A DNA stretch of 64,000 bases from Mucilaginibacter_A sp050954285 (GCA_050954285.1 JBPBPL010000018.1:1-64000); one strand, 5' to 3'. Positions 24,210 to 33,885 are shown, numbered from the stretch's first letter. The notes: generated by a model from the letters alone, not told the origin. Numbers and translations are program-made.

Positions 24210-26819
24210 TTATAAAAGTGCAACTAACCCAGTCCATCCGGTTTGGTGGCTGGCGCCTAATCCTTTGCCATTATCGCCATGAAAATATTCGTGGAACAAG
24301 ATGTAATCTTTGAAATGAGGATCATGGTTGAACTTTTCATAACCGCCAAACACCGGACGTTCGCCTTTTTCATTCCGCAGAAAAATATTTTTCAGGCGCT
24401 TGCTTAAAGAAGTTGCAATTTCTGCAAGCGAGCAATAGGTGCCGGAGCCGGTTGGATATTCTACCTTAAAATCATCGGTATAATATTCCTGAAAAATATT
24501 GAGTGAGCGGATCAGCAGGTAGTTAATTGGCATCCAGATTGGGCCGCGCCAGTTGCTGTTGCCACCAAACATGCCGGTATCGCTTTCGGCAGGGTTGTAG
24601 CGCACTTCGTAATCGGCACCATTTAAAAAATAGTGATATGGGTTTGCCCCATATTCTTTGGAAATGGAACGGATGCCGTAATCAGACAGAAACTCGTTTG
24701 TGTCCAACATCCGGCGCAGCAACAGCTTCATGCGGTGTCCGCGCAACAACGAAAATAAATGTTGTTCGCTGCCTTTGGTGTCCTTCCAATAGCTCACCAG
24801 TTTCACCAGATCGGGCCGCTGCACCATAAACCAGTCCAGCTTTTCTTTCAGCCCTGGCAGCTTGTTCCATTTATTTTCGTCAAATACAAGGACGGCAAAC
24901 ATCGGAATCAAGCCAACCAGCGTTCGCAAACGCAATCGGTCACTTTCGCCATCCGGTTTCCGCAACAGGTCATAATAAAACCCATCCTGATCGTCCCAAA
25001 GCCCTAAAGAATCGCCACCCATGTCGGCAATAGAGCCAGCGATATATAAAAAATGTTCCGCAAATTTGATCGACATATGTTCGTAAACTGGGTTGTGCAG
25101 GGCCAGTTCTAAGCTGATTTCCATCATGTTAACAGCATACATGGCCATCCAGCTGGAGCCATCGGCCTGCTCCAAAAAACCGCCGCCGGGCACGGGCGCA
25201 CTCCGGTTGAAAACGCCGATATTATCCAATCCCAAAAAACCGCCTTCAAAAATATTGTTGCCTTCGCTATCCTTCTGGTTTACCCACCAGGTAAAATTGA
25301 GCAGTAGTTTCTGAAAAACACTCTCTAAAAACTGGATGTCTTCCTTTCCGTTTTCCTGCTTGTCCAGCTGGTACAATTGCCAGGCGGCCAGCGCGTGCAC
25401 CGGCGGATTGGCATCTCCAAAGTCCCATTCGTAAGCAGGCAATTGCCCGTTGGGATGCAGGTAACTGGCGCTCACCAAAATATTTAGCTGGTTTTTGGCA
25501 AAATCAGGATCAATTTTAGAAAAAGTGAGGCAATGAAAAGCCAGATCCCAGGAAGCAAACCACGGATATTCCCATTTGTCCGGCATCGACAAAATCTGAT
25601 CGGCGATAAAATGTTTCCAGTTGTGGTTGCGGCCTTTTAACCTGGTTTGGGGTGGCGCCACTTGTCCCGGATCACCGTTCAACCAGGAATAGATATCGTA
25701 AAAATAGTATTGTTTGCTCCAAAGCATCCCGGCAAAAGCCTGCCGCTGCACCAGTTTTTCATCTTCATTGCTGATGGATTGCTGCTTTTGCGCGTAAAAA
25801 TCATCCGCTTCTTTAATCCGGTTGCTGATGATCACATCAAAATCATCAAAAGGATCAGCCTGATGGCTGGCAGAAAGCCGTAACCTGATTTCTACCTGCT
25901 GCTTTGCTGCAACATTCAGTTTATAATGCAATGCTGTTTTTGTGCCTGTTTTTTTGGGGTTGATAGCCGCCTGATTTCCGTTCACCACATAATTATTGAT
26001 GCCATCTTTTACAAAACCAGCATTATTAACCGATTGATAAAGCCGCTCATTATTGGTTTCGTTTTCGGTAAAAAGCAATTCTGCCTCGCCTTGTAAATGG
26101 CAGTAATAAGTTCCCGCTTCAGATTGCAGCAGCAAAGTATTTTGATCCAGGTGCGCAATTTTTGGTTTGGCCGATTCAGCGTTCCAGCTCCAGGTATTTC
26201 GAAACCATAACTGCGGCAGCACGTGTAGTTCTGCATCTTCGTTGCCGCGGTTGTAAATGGTATATTTGATCAGCAGATCATCTTCAGCATTTTTGGTATA
26301 TTCCGTAAAAACATCAAAGTATTTATCCTGGTCAAATAAGCCCGTATCAATCAACTCAAATTCAGGATCGAGCTTGCCTCTGCGGCCATTTTCATCAATT
26401 AACTGCTGGTAAGGATATGCATTCTGCACATACTTATACAGCATTTTCATGTAGCTGTGCGTAGGTGTGCTATCGAGATAATAATACAGCTCTTTTACAT
26501 CCTCGCCATGATTTCCTTCGCCATTAGTCAGTCCGAAAAGGCGTTCCTTCAAAATAGCATCTTTACCATTCCATAAAGCAAGCCCCAAACACAGCAGCTG
26601 TTTATTATCGCTAAAACCGGCAATTCCTTCCTCGCCCCAACGGTAGGCTTTGCTGCGGGCCATATCATGCGTAATGTAGTTCCAGGCATCACCATTAGCA
26701 CTGTAATCTTCGCGGACAGTTCCCCACTGGCGTTCAGATAAATAGGGTCCCCATTTCAACCAGTTTTTAGCTCCGGCATAATGTTCGGTTAATCGGCTTT
26801 GTTCGGCAGTAGTGTTCAT
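24210..26819 (-). CDS. GH63-family glucosidase (MGH1-like)
   Basis: 869-residue (alpha/alpha)6-barrel glycosidase related to the mannosylglycerate/glucosylglycerate hydrolases and processing alpha-glucosidases. N-terminal DUF-like beta domain (RLTEHYAGAKNWLKWGPYLSERQWGTVREDYS), then a barrel with HNWKHFIADQILSMPDKWEYPWFASWDLAFHCLTF, where the Asp of ASWDLAFH is the probable acid; YEWDFGDANPPVHALAAW, LEQADGSSWMAMY and WRGPIWMPINYLLI, followed by the C-terminal Glu-containing YEKFNHDPHFKDYILFHEYFHGDNGKGLGASHQTGWTGLVA. No signal peptide, so intracellular. Probably acts on glucosylglycerate-like or short alpha-glucosides. Confidence 0.9.
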   Translation of the reverse strand: MNTTAEQSRLTEHYAGAKNWLKWGPYLSERQWGTVREDYSANGDAWNYITHDMARSKAYRWGEEGIAGFSDNKQLLCLGLALWNGKDAILKERLFGLTNGEGNHGEDVKELYYYLDSTPTHSYMKMLYKYVQNAYPYQQLIDENGRRGKLDPEFELIDTGLFDQDKYFDVFTEYTKNAEDDLLIKYTIYNRGNEDAELHVLPQLWFRNTWSWNAESAKPKIAHLDQNTLLLQSEAGTYYCHLQGEAELLFTENETNNERLYQSVNNAGFVKDGINNYVVNGNQAAINPKKTGTKTALHYKLNVAAKQQVEIRLRLSASHQADPFDDFDVIISNRIKEADDFYAQKQQSISNEDEKLVQRQAFAGMLWSKQYYFYDIYSWLNGDPGQVAPPQTRLKGRNHNWKHFIADQILSMPDKWEYPWFASWDLAFHCLTFSKIDPDFAKNQLNILVSASYLHPNGQLPAYEWDFGDANPPVHALAAWQLYQLDKQENGKEDIQFLESVFQKLLLNFTWWVNQKDSEGNNIFEGGFLGLDNIGVFNRSAPVPGGGFLEQADGSSWMAMYAVNMMEISLELALHNPVYEHMSIKFAEHFLYIAGSIADMGGDSLGLWDDQDGFYYDLLRKPDGESDRLRLRTLVGLIPMFAVLVFDENKWNKLPGLKEKLDWFMVQRPDLVKLVSYWKDTKGSEQHLFSLLRGHRMKLLLRRMLDTNEFLSDYGIRSISKEYGANPYHYFLNGADYEVRYNPAESDTGMFGGNSNWRGPIWMPINYLLIRSLNIFQEYYTDDFKVEYPTGSGTYCSLAEIATSLSKRLKNIFLRNEKGERPVFGGYEKFNHDPHFKDYILFHEYFHGDNGKGLGASHQTGWTGLVALL

Positions 26820-27205
26820 GTTCGGTTAAAGATTTTGGCAGGAGAAATGTTTGATCGGAAGTAAAATCTGATCAAGCAATACTAAGGCAAATTTCTGAAC
26901 AATGATTTTAAATTTTACCTGAAATTTTAAGAGAGAAAAGAAGATTATTTAATAAAAATTAAGATTACAAATAGCTGATCATGCTTCTTTTAGCGCTATA
27001 AATCTGTTAAATCAATAAATTTTAAAGCTGTAAGTTAAAAATAGCTTGAAATATTGCTTTAAATCATATAATTAATTAAAATAATACTAAAAATTGATAA
27101 ATTATTATATTTTAAATCATAATTATTTAATATTGTATAAATAGATGTATGTTTTTTTGCGAATGATCTGAAAAACGTATTTATTTCTCAAATTTAATCA
27201 GTACA
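26820..27205. other. AT-rich divergent spacer upstream of nirB
   Basis: 386 bases between the divergent GH63 and nirB genes. It holds a repeat copy (26981-26992, minus orientation) and, at 27122-27138, a 17-base sequence repeated upstream of the Crp/Fnr gene. No ORF or RNA gene seen. Confidence 0.6.
27122..27138 (+). promoter_or_regulatory. 17-base element shared with crp/porin spacer, nirB side
   Basis: ATTATTTAATATTGTAT occurs here, 67 bases before the nirB start, and identically on the other strand upstream of the Crp/Fnr gene (30864-30880). Candidate operator or AT-rich promoter element for coordinated nitrate-assimilation control. Its first 13 bases also recur at 43572-43584, which lowers the specificity. 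Confidence 0.35.
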
Positions 27206-29716
27206 ATGATGGAAAACGGGTTTGGCAGGCAGGTAATTGTAGTAATAGGGAATGGAATGGTTGGATACAAGTTTTGCGAAAAACTGATTAAAAAAACCAA
27301 TGCTTTCCAGGTGATTGTTTTTGGCGAAGAGCCGCGCCGCGCTTACGACCGCGTGCATTTGAGCGAATATTTTAATGGCAAAACATCTGATGACTTGTCA
27401 ATGTCATCGGCCACTTGGTACGAAGAAAACGGTATCCAGCTGTATTTAAGTGATCCGGTTCAGGAAATTAATTTGGTTGAAAAAAAGATTCATTCCCGCA
27501 ATGGAATTGAACTTAGTTATGATTATTTGGTGATGGCAACCGGTTCCGGCGCTTTTGTGCCAAACATTCCGGGCGTGGAAAAGGAAGGCGTATTCGTTTA
27601 CCGCACCATTGAAGATTTGGATATGATGAAGGATTATGCAAGCAGGTCTAAAAATGGCGCCGTGATGGGCGGTGGCCTTTTAGGTTTGGAAGCAGCAAAA
27701 GCCTTGATGGATCTGGGTATTAAAGAAGCGCACGTGGTGGAATTTGCACCACGATTAATGCCGAGGCAAATTGATTCTGCCGGCAGTAACCTGCTTCAAA
27801 CTAAACTGAAAGAACTTGGGCTGAACATCCATCTCAATAAAAATACTTTAGAAATCGCCGGTGATCATAAAATTGAATCCCTGAAATTTAATGATGAAAC
27901 CGAACTGAAAATTGATATGCTGGTAATATCCGCAGGTATCCGTCCGCGTGATGAACTGGCAAAACTGGCTGGCCTGCAAACCGGAACGCGGGGCGGCATC
28001 CTGGTGAATGAAAAAATGCAGACCAGCAACGAGTTTGTGTATGCCATCGGCGAGTGCGCGCTGTATGATAATATGATTTATGGTTTGGTTGCGCCAGGTT
28101 ATGAAATGGCAGAAGTGGTTGTGAATCAGATTACAGAAGGTACAAAAGCTTTTTATGGCTTTGACATGAGTACCAAACTGAAGCTGATTGGTGTGGATGT
28201 GGCCAGTTTTGGCGATAATTTTATTACCGAGCCGGATTGTCGTACCATCATTTTTGAGGATACGCACAAAGGCGTTTATAAGCGCATTAACATCAGCAAT
28301 GACGGAAAATATTTGTTGGGTGGCATTTTAATCGGTGATGCGGATGCTTACAGTATGCTGCTGCAAACGGTTAACAATAAACTGATTTTGCCGCCAAGCC
28401 CGGAAGATTTGATTCTGGGTTCCCGCGGTGGCGAAGAAAGTGCTGGTGCAGGCGTGATGTCGTTGCCGGATGAAGCATTGATCTGTTCCTGCGAAGCGAT
28501 CCATAAAATTGACATTTGCAATGCTGTAAATCTTCAAGGAGTATCTACCGTAGATGGCATAAAAAAATGTACCAAAGCCGGAACAGGTTGCGGCGGTTGC
28601 GTGCCGCTGATTAAAGATCTGGTGAACGGAACGCTGAAGGAAAATGGCGTTTACATCAAAAATATAATATGTGAACATTTCGATTATTCGCGTCAGGAAT
28701 TGCTTGATCTGATTAAACTGCACAAAATAAAAAGCTATGATCTGGCTTTAGATTTATTGGGCCGCGGTGATGGTTGCGAAGTTTGTAAACCTGCGGTAGC
28801 CAGCATTTTGTCCGGTGTTTGGAACGATCTGATTGTCAAGCAAGATACGATTCAGGATACAAATGACCGTTATCTGGCCAACATCCAAAAAAACGGCACC
28901 TACTCTGTCATGCCGAGGATTGCTGGTGGAGAAATTTCTCCTGATGCCCTGATCGTAATTGGAACTGTGGCTAAAAAATATGGTTTGTACACCAAAATTA
29001 CGGGCGGCCAGCGCATTGATATGTTCGGCGCACACGTAAATGATTTGCCGGATATCTGGGAAGATTTAATGAATGCCGGTATGGAAAGCGGCCATGCTTA
29101 CGGTAAATCATTGCGTACCGTAAAAAGCTGCGTGGGCAGCACCTGGTGCCGTTACGGCTTGCACGACAGCGTTTCTTTTGCCATCGAATTAGAGCATCGA
29201 TATAAAGGAATCCGTTCTCCGCATAAATTAAAAAGCGGTGTAAGTGGTTGTGTACGCGAATGTGCCGAAGCGCAGGCCAAAGATTTTGGAATTATTGCGA
29301 CTGAAAAAGGATGGAACTTATACGTTTGCGGCAATGGCGGCTCCAAACCCCAGCACGCACAACTACTGGCAAGCGATATTGACAAAGAAACTTGCATTAA
29401 ATACCTGGATCGTTTCCTGATGTTTTACATTAAAACGGCTGATCCGTTGACGCGCACGGCAACCTGGCTGAACAAGATGGACGGCGGAATTGCATATCTC
29501 AAAAACGTGGTGATCAATGATAGTTTGGGAATTGGTGATGAACTGGAAGCAGAAATTCAACACTTGATGAAAACATATCATTGCGAGTGGAGCGAAGTGG
29601 TGAACGATCCGCAGCTGCGCAAAAAATTCGTGCATTTTGTGAACGCACCGGAAGAAAAAGATCCGACCGTTCAGTTTGAGCCTTTGCGTGATCAGGTGCG
29701 GGCGAAGGAATGGTAG
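27206..29716 (+). CDS. nirB: Assimilatory nitrite reductase (NAD(P)H), large subunit
   Basis: 836-residue cytosolic siroheme enzyme reducing nitrite to ammonium with NAD(P)H. In order: FAD/NAD-binding pyridine-nucleotide oxidoreductase (residues 1-330; VVIGNGMVGYKFCEKL, GGGLLGLEAAKALMDLG), BFD [2Fe-2S] domain (CSCEAIHKIDICN, KKCTKAGTGCGGC), a second BFD-like CxxC (GCEVCKPAV), and the ferredoxin-like plus siroheme/4Fe-4S domain with ligands in SCVGSTWCRYG and SGCVRECAEAQ. Length is standard. Followed 64 bases later by nirD; the spacer has two repeat copies. No siroheme-synthesis gene is in the window. Confidence 0.96.
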   Translation: MMENGFGRQVIVVIGNGMVGYKFCEKLIKKTNAFQVIVFGEEPRRAYDRVHLSEYFNGKTSDDLSMSSATWYEENGIQLYLSDPVQEINLVEKKIHSRNGIELSYDYLVMATGSGAFVPNIPGVEKEGVFVYRTIEDLDMMKDYASRSKNGAVMGGGLLGLEAAKALMDLGIKEAHVVEFAPRLMPRQIDSAGSNLLQTKLKELGLNIHLNKNTLEIAGDHKIESLKFNDETELKIDMLVISAGIRPRDELAKLAGLQTGTRGGILVNEKMQTSNEFVYAIGECALYDNMIYGLVAPGYEMAEVVVNQITEGTKAFYGFDMSTKLKLIGVDVASFGDNFITEPDCRTIIFEDTHKGVYKRINISNDGKYLLGGILIGDADAYSMLLQTVNNKLILPPSPEDLILGSRGGEESAGAGVMSLPDEALICSCEAIHKIDICNAVNLQGVSTVDGIKKCTKAGTGCGGCVPLIKDLVNGTLKENGVYIKNIICEHFDYSRQELLDLIKLHKIKSYDLALDLLGRGDGCEVCKPAVASILSGVWNDLIVKQDTIQDTNDRYLANIQKNGTYSVMPRIAGGEISPDALIVIGTVAKKYGLYTKITGGQRIDMFGAHVNDLPDIWEDLMNAGMESGHAYGKSLRTVKSCVGSTWCRYGLHDSVSFAIELEHRYKGIRSPHKLKSGVSGCVRECAEAQAKDFGIIATEKGWNLYVCGNGGSKPQHAQLLASDIDKETCIKYLDRFLMFYIKTADPLTRTATWLNKMDGGIAYLKNVVINDSLGIGDELEAEIQHLMKTYHCEWSEVVNDPQLRKKFVHFVNAPEEKDPTVQFEPLRDQVRAKEW

Positions 29717-29717
29717 A

Positions 29718-29775
29718 ATGCTTCTTTTATCACCTAAAAATCATCAACCTAAAAAAACATCGGTAAAAACAGTAT
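29718..29775. repeat. Inverted pair of the dispersed repeat in the nirB-nirD spacer
   Basis: A minus-oriented copy begins 2 bases after the nirB stop (29718-29729) and a plus-oriented AC-type copy (29764-29775) ends 5 bases before the nirD start. They can pair imperfectly across a 34-base loop. Because nirB and nirD encode one enzyme, strict termination here would be surprising. Confidence 0.7.
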
Positions 29776-29780
29776 AGCTT

Positions 29781-30137
29781 ATGGAAGCAGAATTATTAAC
29801 AACAACCAACTGGTTTTTGGCTTGCCGCACTTCGGATGTGCCGGAAAATGGCGGTGCTTGTGTAAAATATAACGACGAGCAAATTGCTATTTTTAATTTT
29901 AGCAGAAGAAAAGAGTGGTTCGCCACGCAAAATCTTTGTCCGCACAAGCAGCAAATGATCCTTTCGCGCGGAATGATCGGCAGTGCAGGAGATGAATCGG
30001 AACCGAAAGTAGCTTGCCCGTATCATAAAAAAACATTTTCGCTGATCACCGGTGAATGTTTGAATTCGGAGGAATGCGCGATTAAAACTTATCCGGTAAA
30101 AGTGCAGGACGGACGGGTTTATGTGTGCGTTGAATAA
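29781..30137 (+). CDS. nirD: Nitrite reductase small subunit with intact Rieske ligands
   Basis: 118-residue Rieske-fold partner of NirB. Unlike the well-known E. coli NirD, which has lost its cluster ligands, this protein keeps both C-x-H pairs (LCPHK and ACPYHKKTF), so a [2Fe-2S] Rieske cluster is likely. The family name comes from NirB adjacency and length; it would also be called a Rieske 2Fe-2S protein. It converges with the crp gene, with a 3-base gap. Confidence 0.9.
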   Translation: MEAELLTTTNWFLACRTSDVPENGGACVKYNDEQIAIFNFSRRKEWFATQNLCPHKQQMILSRGMIGSAGDESEPKVACPYHKKTFSLITGECLNSEECAIKTYPVKVQDGRVYVCVE

Positions 30138-30140
30138 AGA

Positions 30141-30836
30141 TTAAAAGGAGGTATCCTGCGTTAATTGAATTACTTTTTCGCTGTTTGAAATTTTGATGCT
30201 TTTGCCGGAAATTTCAATCGTTCCGTCCTGTATCAATTCATTCATTACCCGAAAAAGCGTTTCGTAAGTAGCACCAATATAGGAAGCTAAATCTTGGCGG
30301 CTTAATTCAATATCAATAAAACCGGTTTCGGTATAACCGAACTGTTTGCTGAGATTGATTAACGCCTGCCCAACTCGTCCTTTAACAGACATGTGAGCGA
30401 GGTTTCTCATTTTTCTTTCAGAAACCTGTAGTTCATCAGCATAAAACATTAACAAGTTGTAAGTAAAATCGTGGTTTACTTTTAAGGTAGAAGTAAAAAA
30501 ATCAAGGTCAAAAAAGCAAATCATACCAGATTCAAGCGCAGTTGCTGTTACCGGATATTGTAAGTTACCACCTAAACCGCGATGACCTAAAATTGCCCCA
30601 TTTTTAACAAAACGAATAATTAACTCTTTATCCTCGCCCCATTTTTTATGGACTTTAACATTGCCGGAATAAACAAAATAAACGCCTGTAACTGGGTCGC
30701 CTTCATTAAAAATAATGTCACCTTTTTTAACCAGAAAGTTTTTTCTGGAGTTGGCAACTGCTGGCAACCATTCTTTTAAACAGAGTTTACACAAAAAACA
30801 GCTTTTAAGATCACATGCTACTTTACTTGTTTTCAT
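30141..30836 (-). CDS. Crp/Fnr family regulator with N-terminal cysteine cluster
   Basis: 231-residue transcription factor: cyclic-nucleotide-binding-like beta-roll (about 35-140; FNEGDPVTGVYFVYSGNVKVH), dimer helix, and C-terminal winged helix (about 165-225; IELSRQDLASYIGATYETLFRVMNELIQDG). Four cysteines in the first 19 residues (C8, C13, C16, C19; C-x4-C-x2-C-x2-C) resemble an Fe-S or redox sensor as in Fnr. Lying inside the nitrate cluster and divergent from the porin gene, it probably controls nirBD and the reductase genes in response to nitrogen oxides or redox state. Confidence 0.9.
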   Translation of the reverse strand: MKTSKVACDLKSCFLCKLCLKEWLPAVANSRKNFLVKKGDIIFNEGDPVTGVYFVYSGNVKVHKKWGEDKELIIRFVKNGAILGHRGLGGNLQYPVTATALESGMICFFDLDFFTSTLKVNHDFTYNLLMFYADELQVSERKMRNLAHMSVKGRVGQALINLSKQFGYTETGFIDIELSRQDLASYIGATYETLFRVMNELIQDGTIEISGKSIKISNSEKVIQLTQDTSF

Positions 30837-30863
30837 TGAAGCCAGCTAATTCAAAATATGTAA

Positions 30864-30880
30864 ATACAATATTAAATAAT
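30864..30880 (-). promoter_or_regulatory. 17-base element shared with nirB promoter region
   Basis: Minus-strand copy of ATTATTTAATATTGTAT, 27 bases before the crp start and within the 130-base divergent spacer to the porin gene; identical to 27122-27138 before nirB. Confidence 0.35.
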
Positions 30881-30966
30881 AATCCGGCAGATATAATTTC
30901 AAAATTTTCAAACATTTCATTTCAAACTAAACAGTTATAATTAATTTACAAGCCAAAACCTAAATT

Positions 30967-32496
30967 ATGAATAAAAAATTACTATTTCTCACTACTGTTT
31001 TTACCCTGTTAATTTTGAGTTTTTTGCGAACATCGGCACAAATATCTTTAACCGGACAACTGCGGCCGCGGGCAGAATACCGAGATGGTTATGGAACTTT
31101 AGAACCGATAACTTCTAAACCAGCGGGTTTTGTATCACAGCGTTCGCGGCTTATTTTTAACTATAAAAACAGCCGTCTTATTTTTCAAACTACGCTTCAG
31201 GATGTGCGCGTTTGGGGGCAGGATGCTTCCACCATTACCGCGACAGACGGAAACAAGCTAGAACTGCACGAAGCCTGGGCGGAAATTATTTTATCAAACA
31301 AAAAGGATGATTCCTTTAAAAAATCTCCTTTTGATTATCTGGGTTTCAAAATTGGCCGGCAGGAATTGATTTATGATGATGCCCGTTTGTTAGGCAACCT
31401 GGATTGGCTGCAGCAAGGCCGGCGCCACGACGCAGCAGTATTGAAAATGCTTGAAAAAGGCTGGCAGGTTGATGTTGGTGCAGCTTATAACCAAAACACC
31501 GATGCTTTTAATTACAACGGCACTTATTATACACCGGCAAATGTTCCGGCTACTATAAAAGACAGCAAAGGAAATTTGGTAAATACACCTGCCGGGCTGA
31601 TTCCGCTGGTTAACACTGCAGGTATTAGTTCTAAAACCGGGAATCCTTCTTTCAGTAATCCTCCGAGTACCAATGCTGCAACACAAGATTACAAATCATT
31701 TACGTATCTATATGCCGCAAAAACCTTTCATCGAACTAAAATATCCGGATTGTTTTTTGCTGATCAGTTTGAAAAATATATACTGGATTCTGTACGAAAT
31801 ATTTCCGGTACAGATGTGGGTTATGTTTACGGCAGGCGGTTTAACCAAACGGGTATCAATACACGTTATACCACCGGTTTAATGCTTGTTTCTCCGTTGG
31901 GAGATAAAAGTCCGTTTATAGTAAACGGCTCCTATTATTATCAGGGTGGCCATGACCGGGACGGGCTTTCTTTAAGTGCTTACTCGGCCACTTTGTATTT
32001 AACTTATCAGCAAAAGCTTTTTTCGTTTACGCCAGGCTGGGAATATTTGTCGGGTAATGATGCTTTTTCAACCTCAACAACCAATCACCGGTTTGATCCG
32101 CTTTATGGCACAGCTCATAGATTCCGCGGGTTTATGGATTATTTCTATGCCGGAACCGGCTCGCCAACTGGTGGTTTAAATGATTTGTACTTCAAAATAA
32201 AATACCTCAGCATTAATAAAAGACTGAATGCCGGTTTGGATTACCATAATTTTTCGCTTGCCGAGAACCAGAAAGATGTATCGGGTAATGCTATCAAAAA
32301 ATTTCTGGGCAGCGAATTTGATCTTTACAGCACATACAGCCTCAATAAATTTACTTCAGTAGAAGCTGGGTTTTCGGTTATGGCTGCTACCAGAAGCATG
32401 GAATATGCCAAAAATGTAACACCCGGTTCTACGCATTTAAACAACGCCTGGAGCTATCTGCAAATCAATATCCGGCCTGACTTTTTTAGCAAGTAA
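30967..32496 (+). CDS. Alginate-export-like outer-membrane porin
   Basis: 509-residue exported beta-barrel: signal peptide to SAQ, then ISLTGQLRPRAEYRDGYG and repeated aromatic-ended strands (SRLIFQTTLQDVRVWGQ, KIGRQELIYDDARLLGNLDWLQQGRRHDAAVL). This matches the alginate_exp porin family, which in nitrate clusters likely serves as an anion channel for nitrate or nitrite across the outer membrane; the solute role is inferred from the adjacent transporter. Its TAA stop opens a repeat copy (32494-32505). Confidence 0.82.
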   Translation: MNKKLLFLTTVFTLLILSFLRTSAQISLTGQLRPRAEYRDGYGTLEPITSKPAGFVSQRSRLIFNYKNSRLIFQTTLQDVRVWGQDASTITATDGNKLELHEAWAEIILSNKKDDSFKKSPFDYLGFKIGRQELIYDDARLLGNLDWLQQGRRHDAAVLKMLEKGWQVDVGAAYNQNTDAFNYNGTYYTPANVPATIKDSKGNLVNTPAGLIPLVNTAGISSKTGNPSFSNPPSTNAATQDYKSFTYLYAAKTFHRTKISGLFFADQFEKYILDSVRNISGTDVGYVYGRRFNQTGINTRYTTGLMLVSPLGDKSPFIVNGSYYYQGGHDRDGLSLSAYSATLYLTYQQKLFSFTPGWEYLSGNDAFSTSTTNHRFDPLYGTAHRFRGFMDYFYAGTGSPTGGLNDLYFKIKYLSINKRLNAGLDYHNFSLAENQKDVSGNAIKKFLGSEFDLYSTYSLNKFTSVEAGFSVMAATRSMEYAKNVTPGSTHLNNAWSYLQINIRPDFFSK

Positions 32497-32543
32497 AAAC
32501 AGTATCACTGATAAAATTTATTAACTCAAAAAATTAAGAAACC

Positions 32544-33851
32544 ATGTTTACAAACGCACAGCAACAGCTTACGAAACTGAATATTTTTTCTGCAAAAGGT
32601 ATCCAGATGCGCACATTCCACATCACGTGGCTCATGTTTTTTGTCTGCTTTTTTGGCTGGTTTGGCTTGGCGCCACTTATGCCAACTATTCGGGCAGAAC
32701 TCGGTTTAACCAAAGCGCAGGTGGGCAATACCATTATTGCATCGGTGGCTTCTACCATTTTTTTCAGGTTGATTGTGGGTAAACTTTGCGATAGTTGGGG
32801 CCCGCGGAAAACGGCTGTTAGGTTATTGCTGGTGGGTTGTTTGCCAGTATTTCTGGTGGGTTTGGCGCATGATTACACCACTTTTTTGTTGTTCCGATTG
32901 GCTATCGGCATGATCGGTGCCTCATTTGTCATCACCCAATATCATACTTCTATGATGTTTGCGCCCAATATTAAAGGCACGGCCAATGCCGTAACCGGCG
33001 GCTGGGGAAACCTGGGCGGCGGCGTAACCAATATGGTTATGCCCTTAATTTTTGCCGCTATCGTTGGTTTCGGTTATACCAAACCGGAAGCCTGGCGTTA
33101 TGCCATGATCGTTCCGGGTACGATGATGCTGGTGATGGCTTTCTTGTACTGGAAATACACGAAAGATACGCCCAACGGAAACTTTGATGAAATTGGATAT
33201 GTAAAAACAGCATCGACTAAAACCGACTGGTCTATCCTGGCCGACTGGCGTGTGTGGGCGTTAACTTTAGCTTACGCCATGTGTTTCGGTATGGAAGTTA
33301 CTTTTGATAATGTGGCCTCGCTGCATTTTGTAGATAACTTTCATCTGTCGCAAAGCCACGCTGGTTTCTGGGCGGGCATGTTTGGTTTCATGAATATTTT
33401 TGCCCGTGCTTTGGGTGGTTTTACTTCTGATAAAGTAGGTGCGCGTTTCGGCATGAAAGGTAAAGGTTTGCTGCTGGCTGGCGTACTGCTGCTGGAAGGT
33501 TTGGGTTTGATATTGTTTGCACAATCCGGCACGCTGGCGATCGCCATTGTAACGATGCTTACTTTTGCGCTGTTCCTCAAAATGTCTAACGGTGCAACTT
33601 ATGGCATCGTTCCGTTCATCAACACAAAAAATGTAGGTATGGTTAGCGGTATTGTAGGTGCCGGCGGCAATTTGGGCGGGATGCTTTTCGGCTTTCTGTT
33701 CAAGTCAGAAAATATCACTTATGTGCAGGCTTTTACTTACATCGGTATCGGAGTGATTGTGGTAGCGATGATCGTGCTGGTTACACGCTTTTACAAGCCG
33801 GAAACTTCAGCAGAAACCAATCTGAATTTTGCAGGGATAAAAGTAGCATAG
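32544..33851 (+). CDS. NarK/NasA-type MFS nitrate/nitrite transporter
   Basis: 435-residue inner-membrane carrier with 12 predicted helices. Nitrate-transporter signatures are present: MRTFHITWLMFFVCFFGWFGLAPLMPTIRAELGLTKAQVG, GGWGNLGGGVTNMVMP and, in the second half, a matching GAGGNLGGMLFGF; the two Gly-rich motifs are the nitrate signature of the family. The ATG at 32544 fits relatives that also begin with a short L-F-x-KGxQMRTFHI lead. Placed between porin and reductase, it should import nitrate for assimilation. Confidence 0.93.
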   Translation: MFTNAQQQLTKLNIFSAKGIQMRTFHITWLMFFVCFFGWFGLAPLMPTIRAELGLTKAQVGNTIIASVASTIFFRLIVGKLCDSWGPRKTAVRLLLVGCLPVFLVGLAHDYTTFLLFRLAIGMIGASFVITQYHTSMMFAPNIKGTANAVTGGWGNLGGGVTNMVMPLIFAAIVGFGYTKPEAWRYAMIVPGTMMLVMAFLYWKYTKDTPNGNFDEIGYVKTASTKTDWSILADWRVWALTLAYAMCFGMEVTFDNVASLHFVDNFHLSQSHAGFWAGMFGFMNIFARALGGFTSDKVGARFGMKGKGLLLAGVLLLEGLGLILFAQSGTLAIAIVTMLTFALFLKMSNGATYGIVPFINTKNVGMVSGIVGAGGNLGGMLFGFLFKSENITYVQAFTYIGIGVIVVAMIVLVTRFYKPETSAETNLNFAGIKVA

Positions 33852-33885
33852 CGTTTCTGCGGATGCTTTCAACATAAAAAAACTT

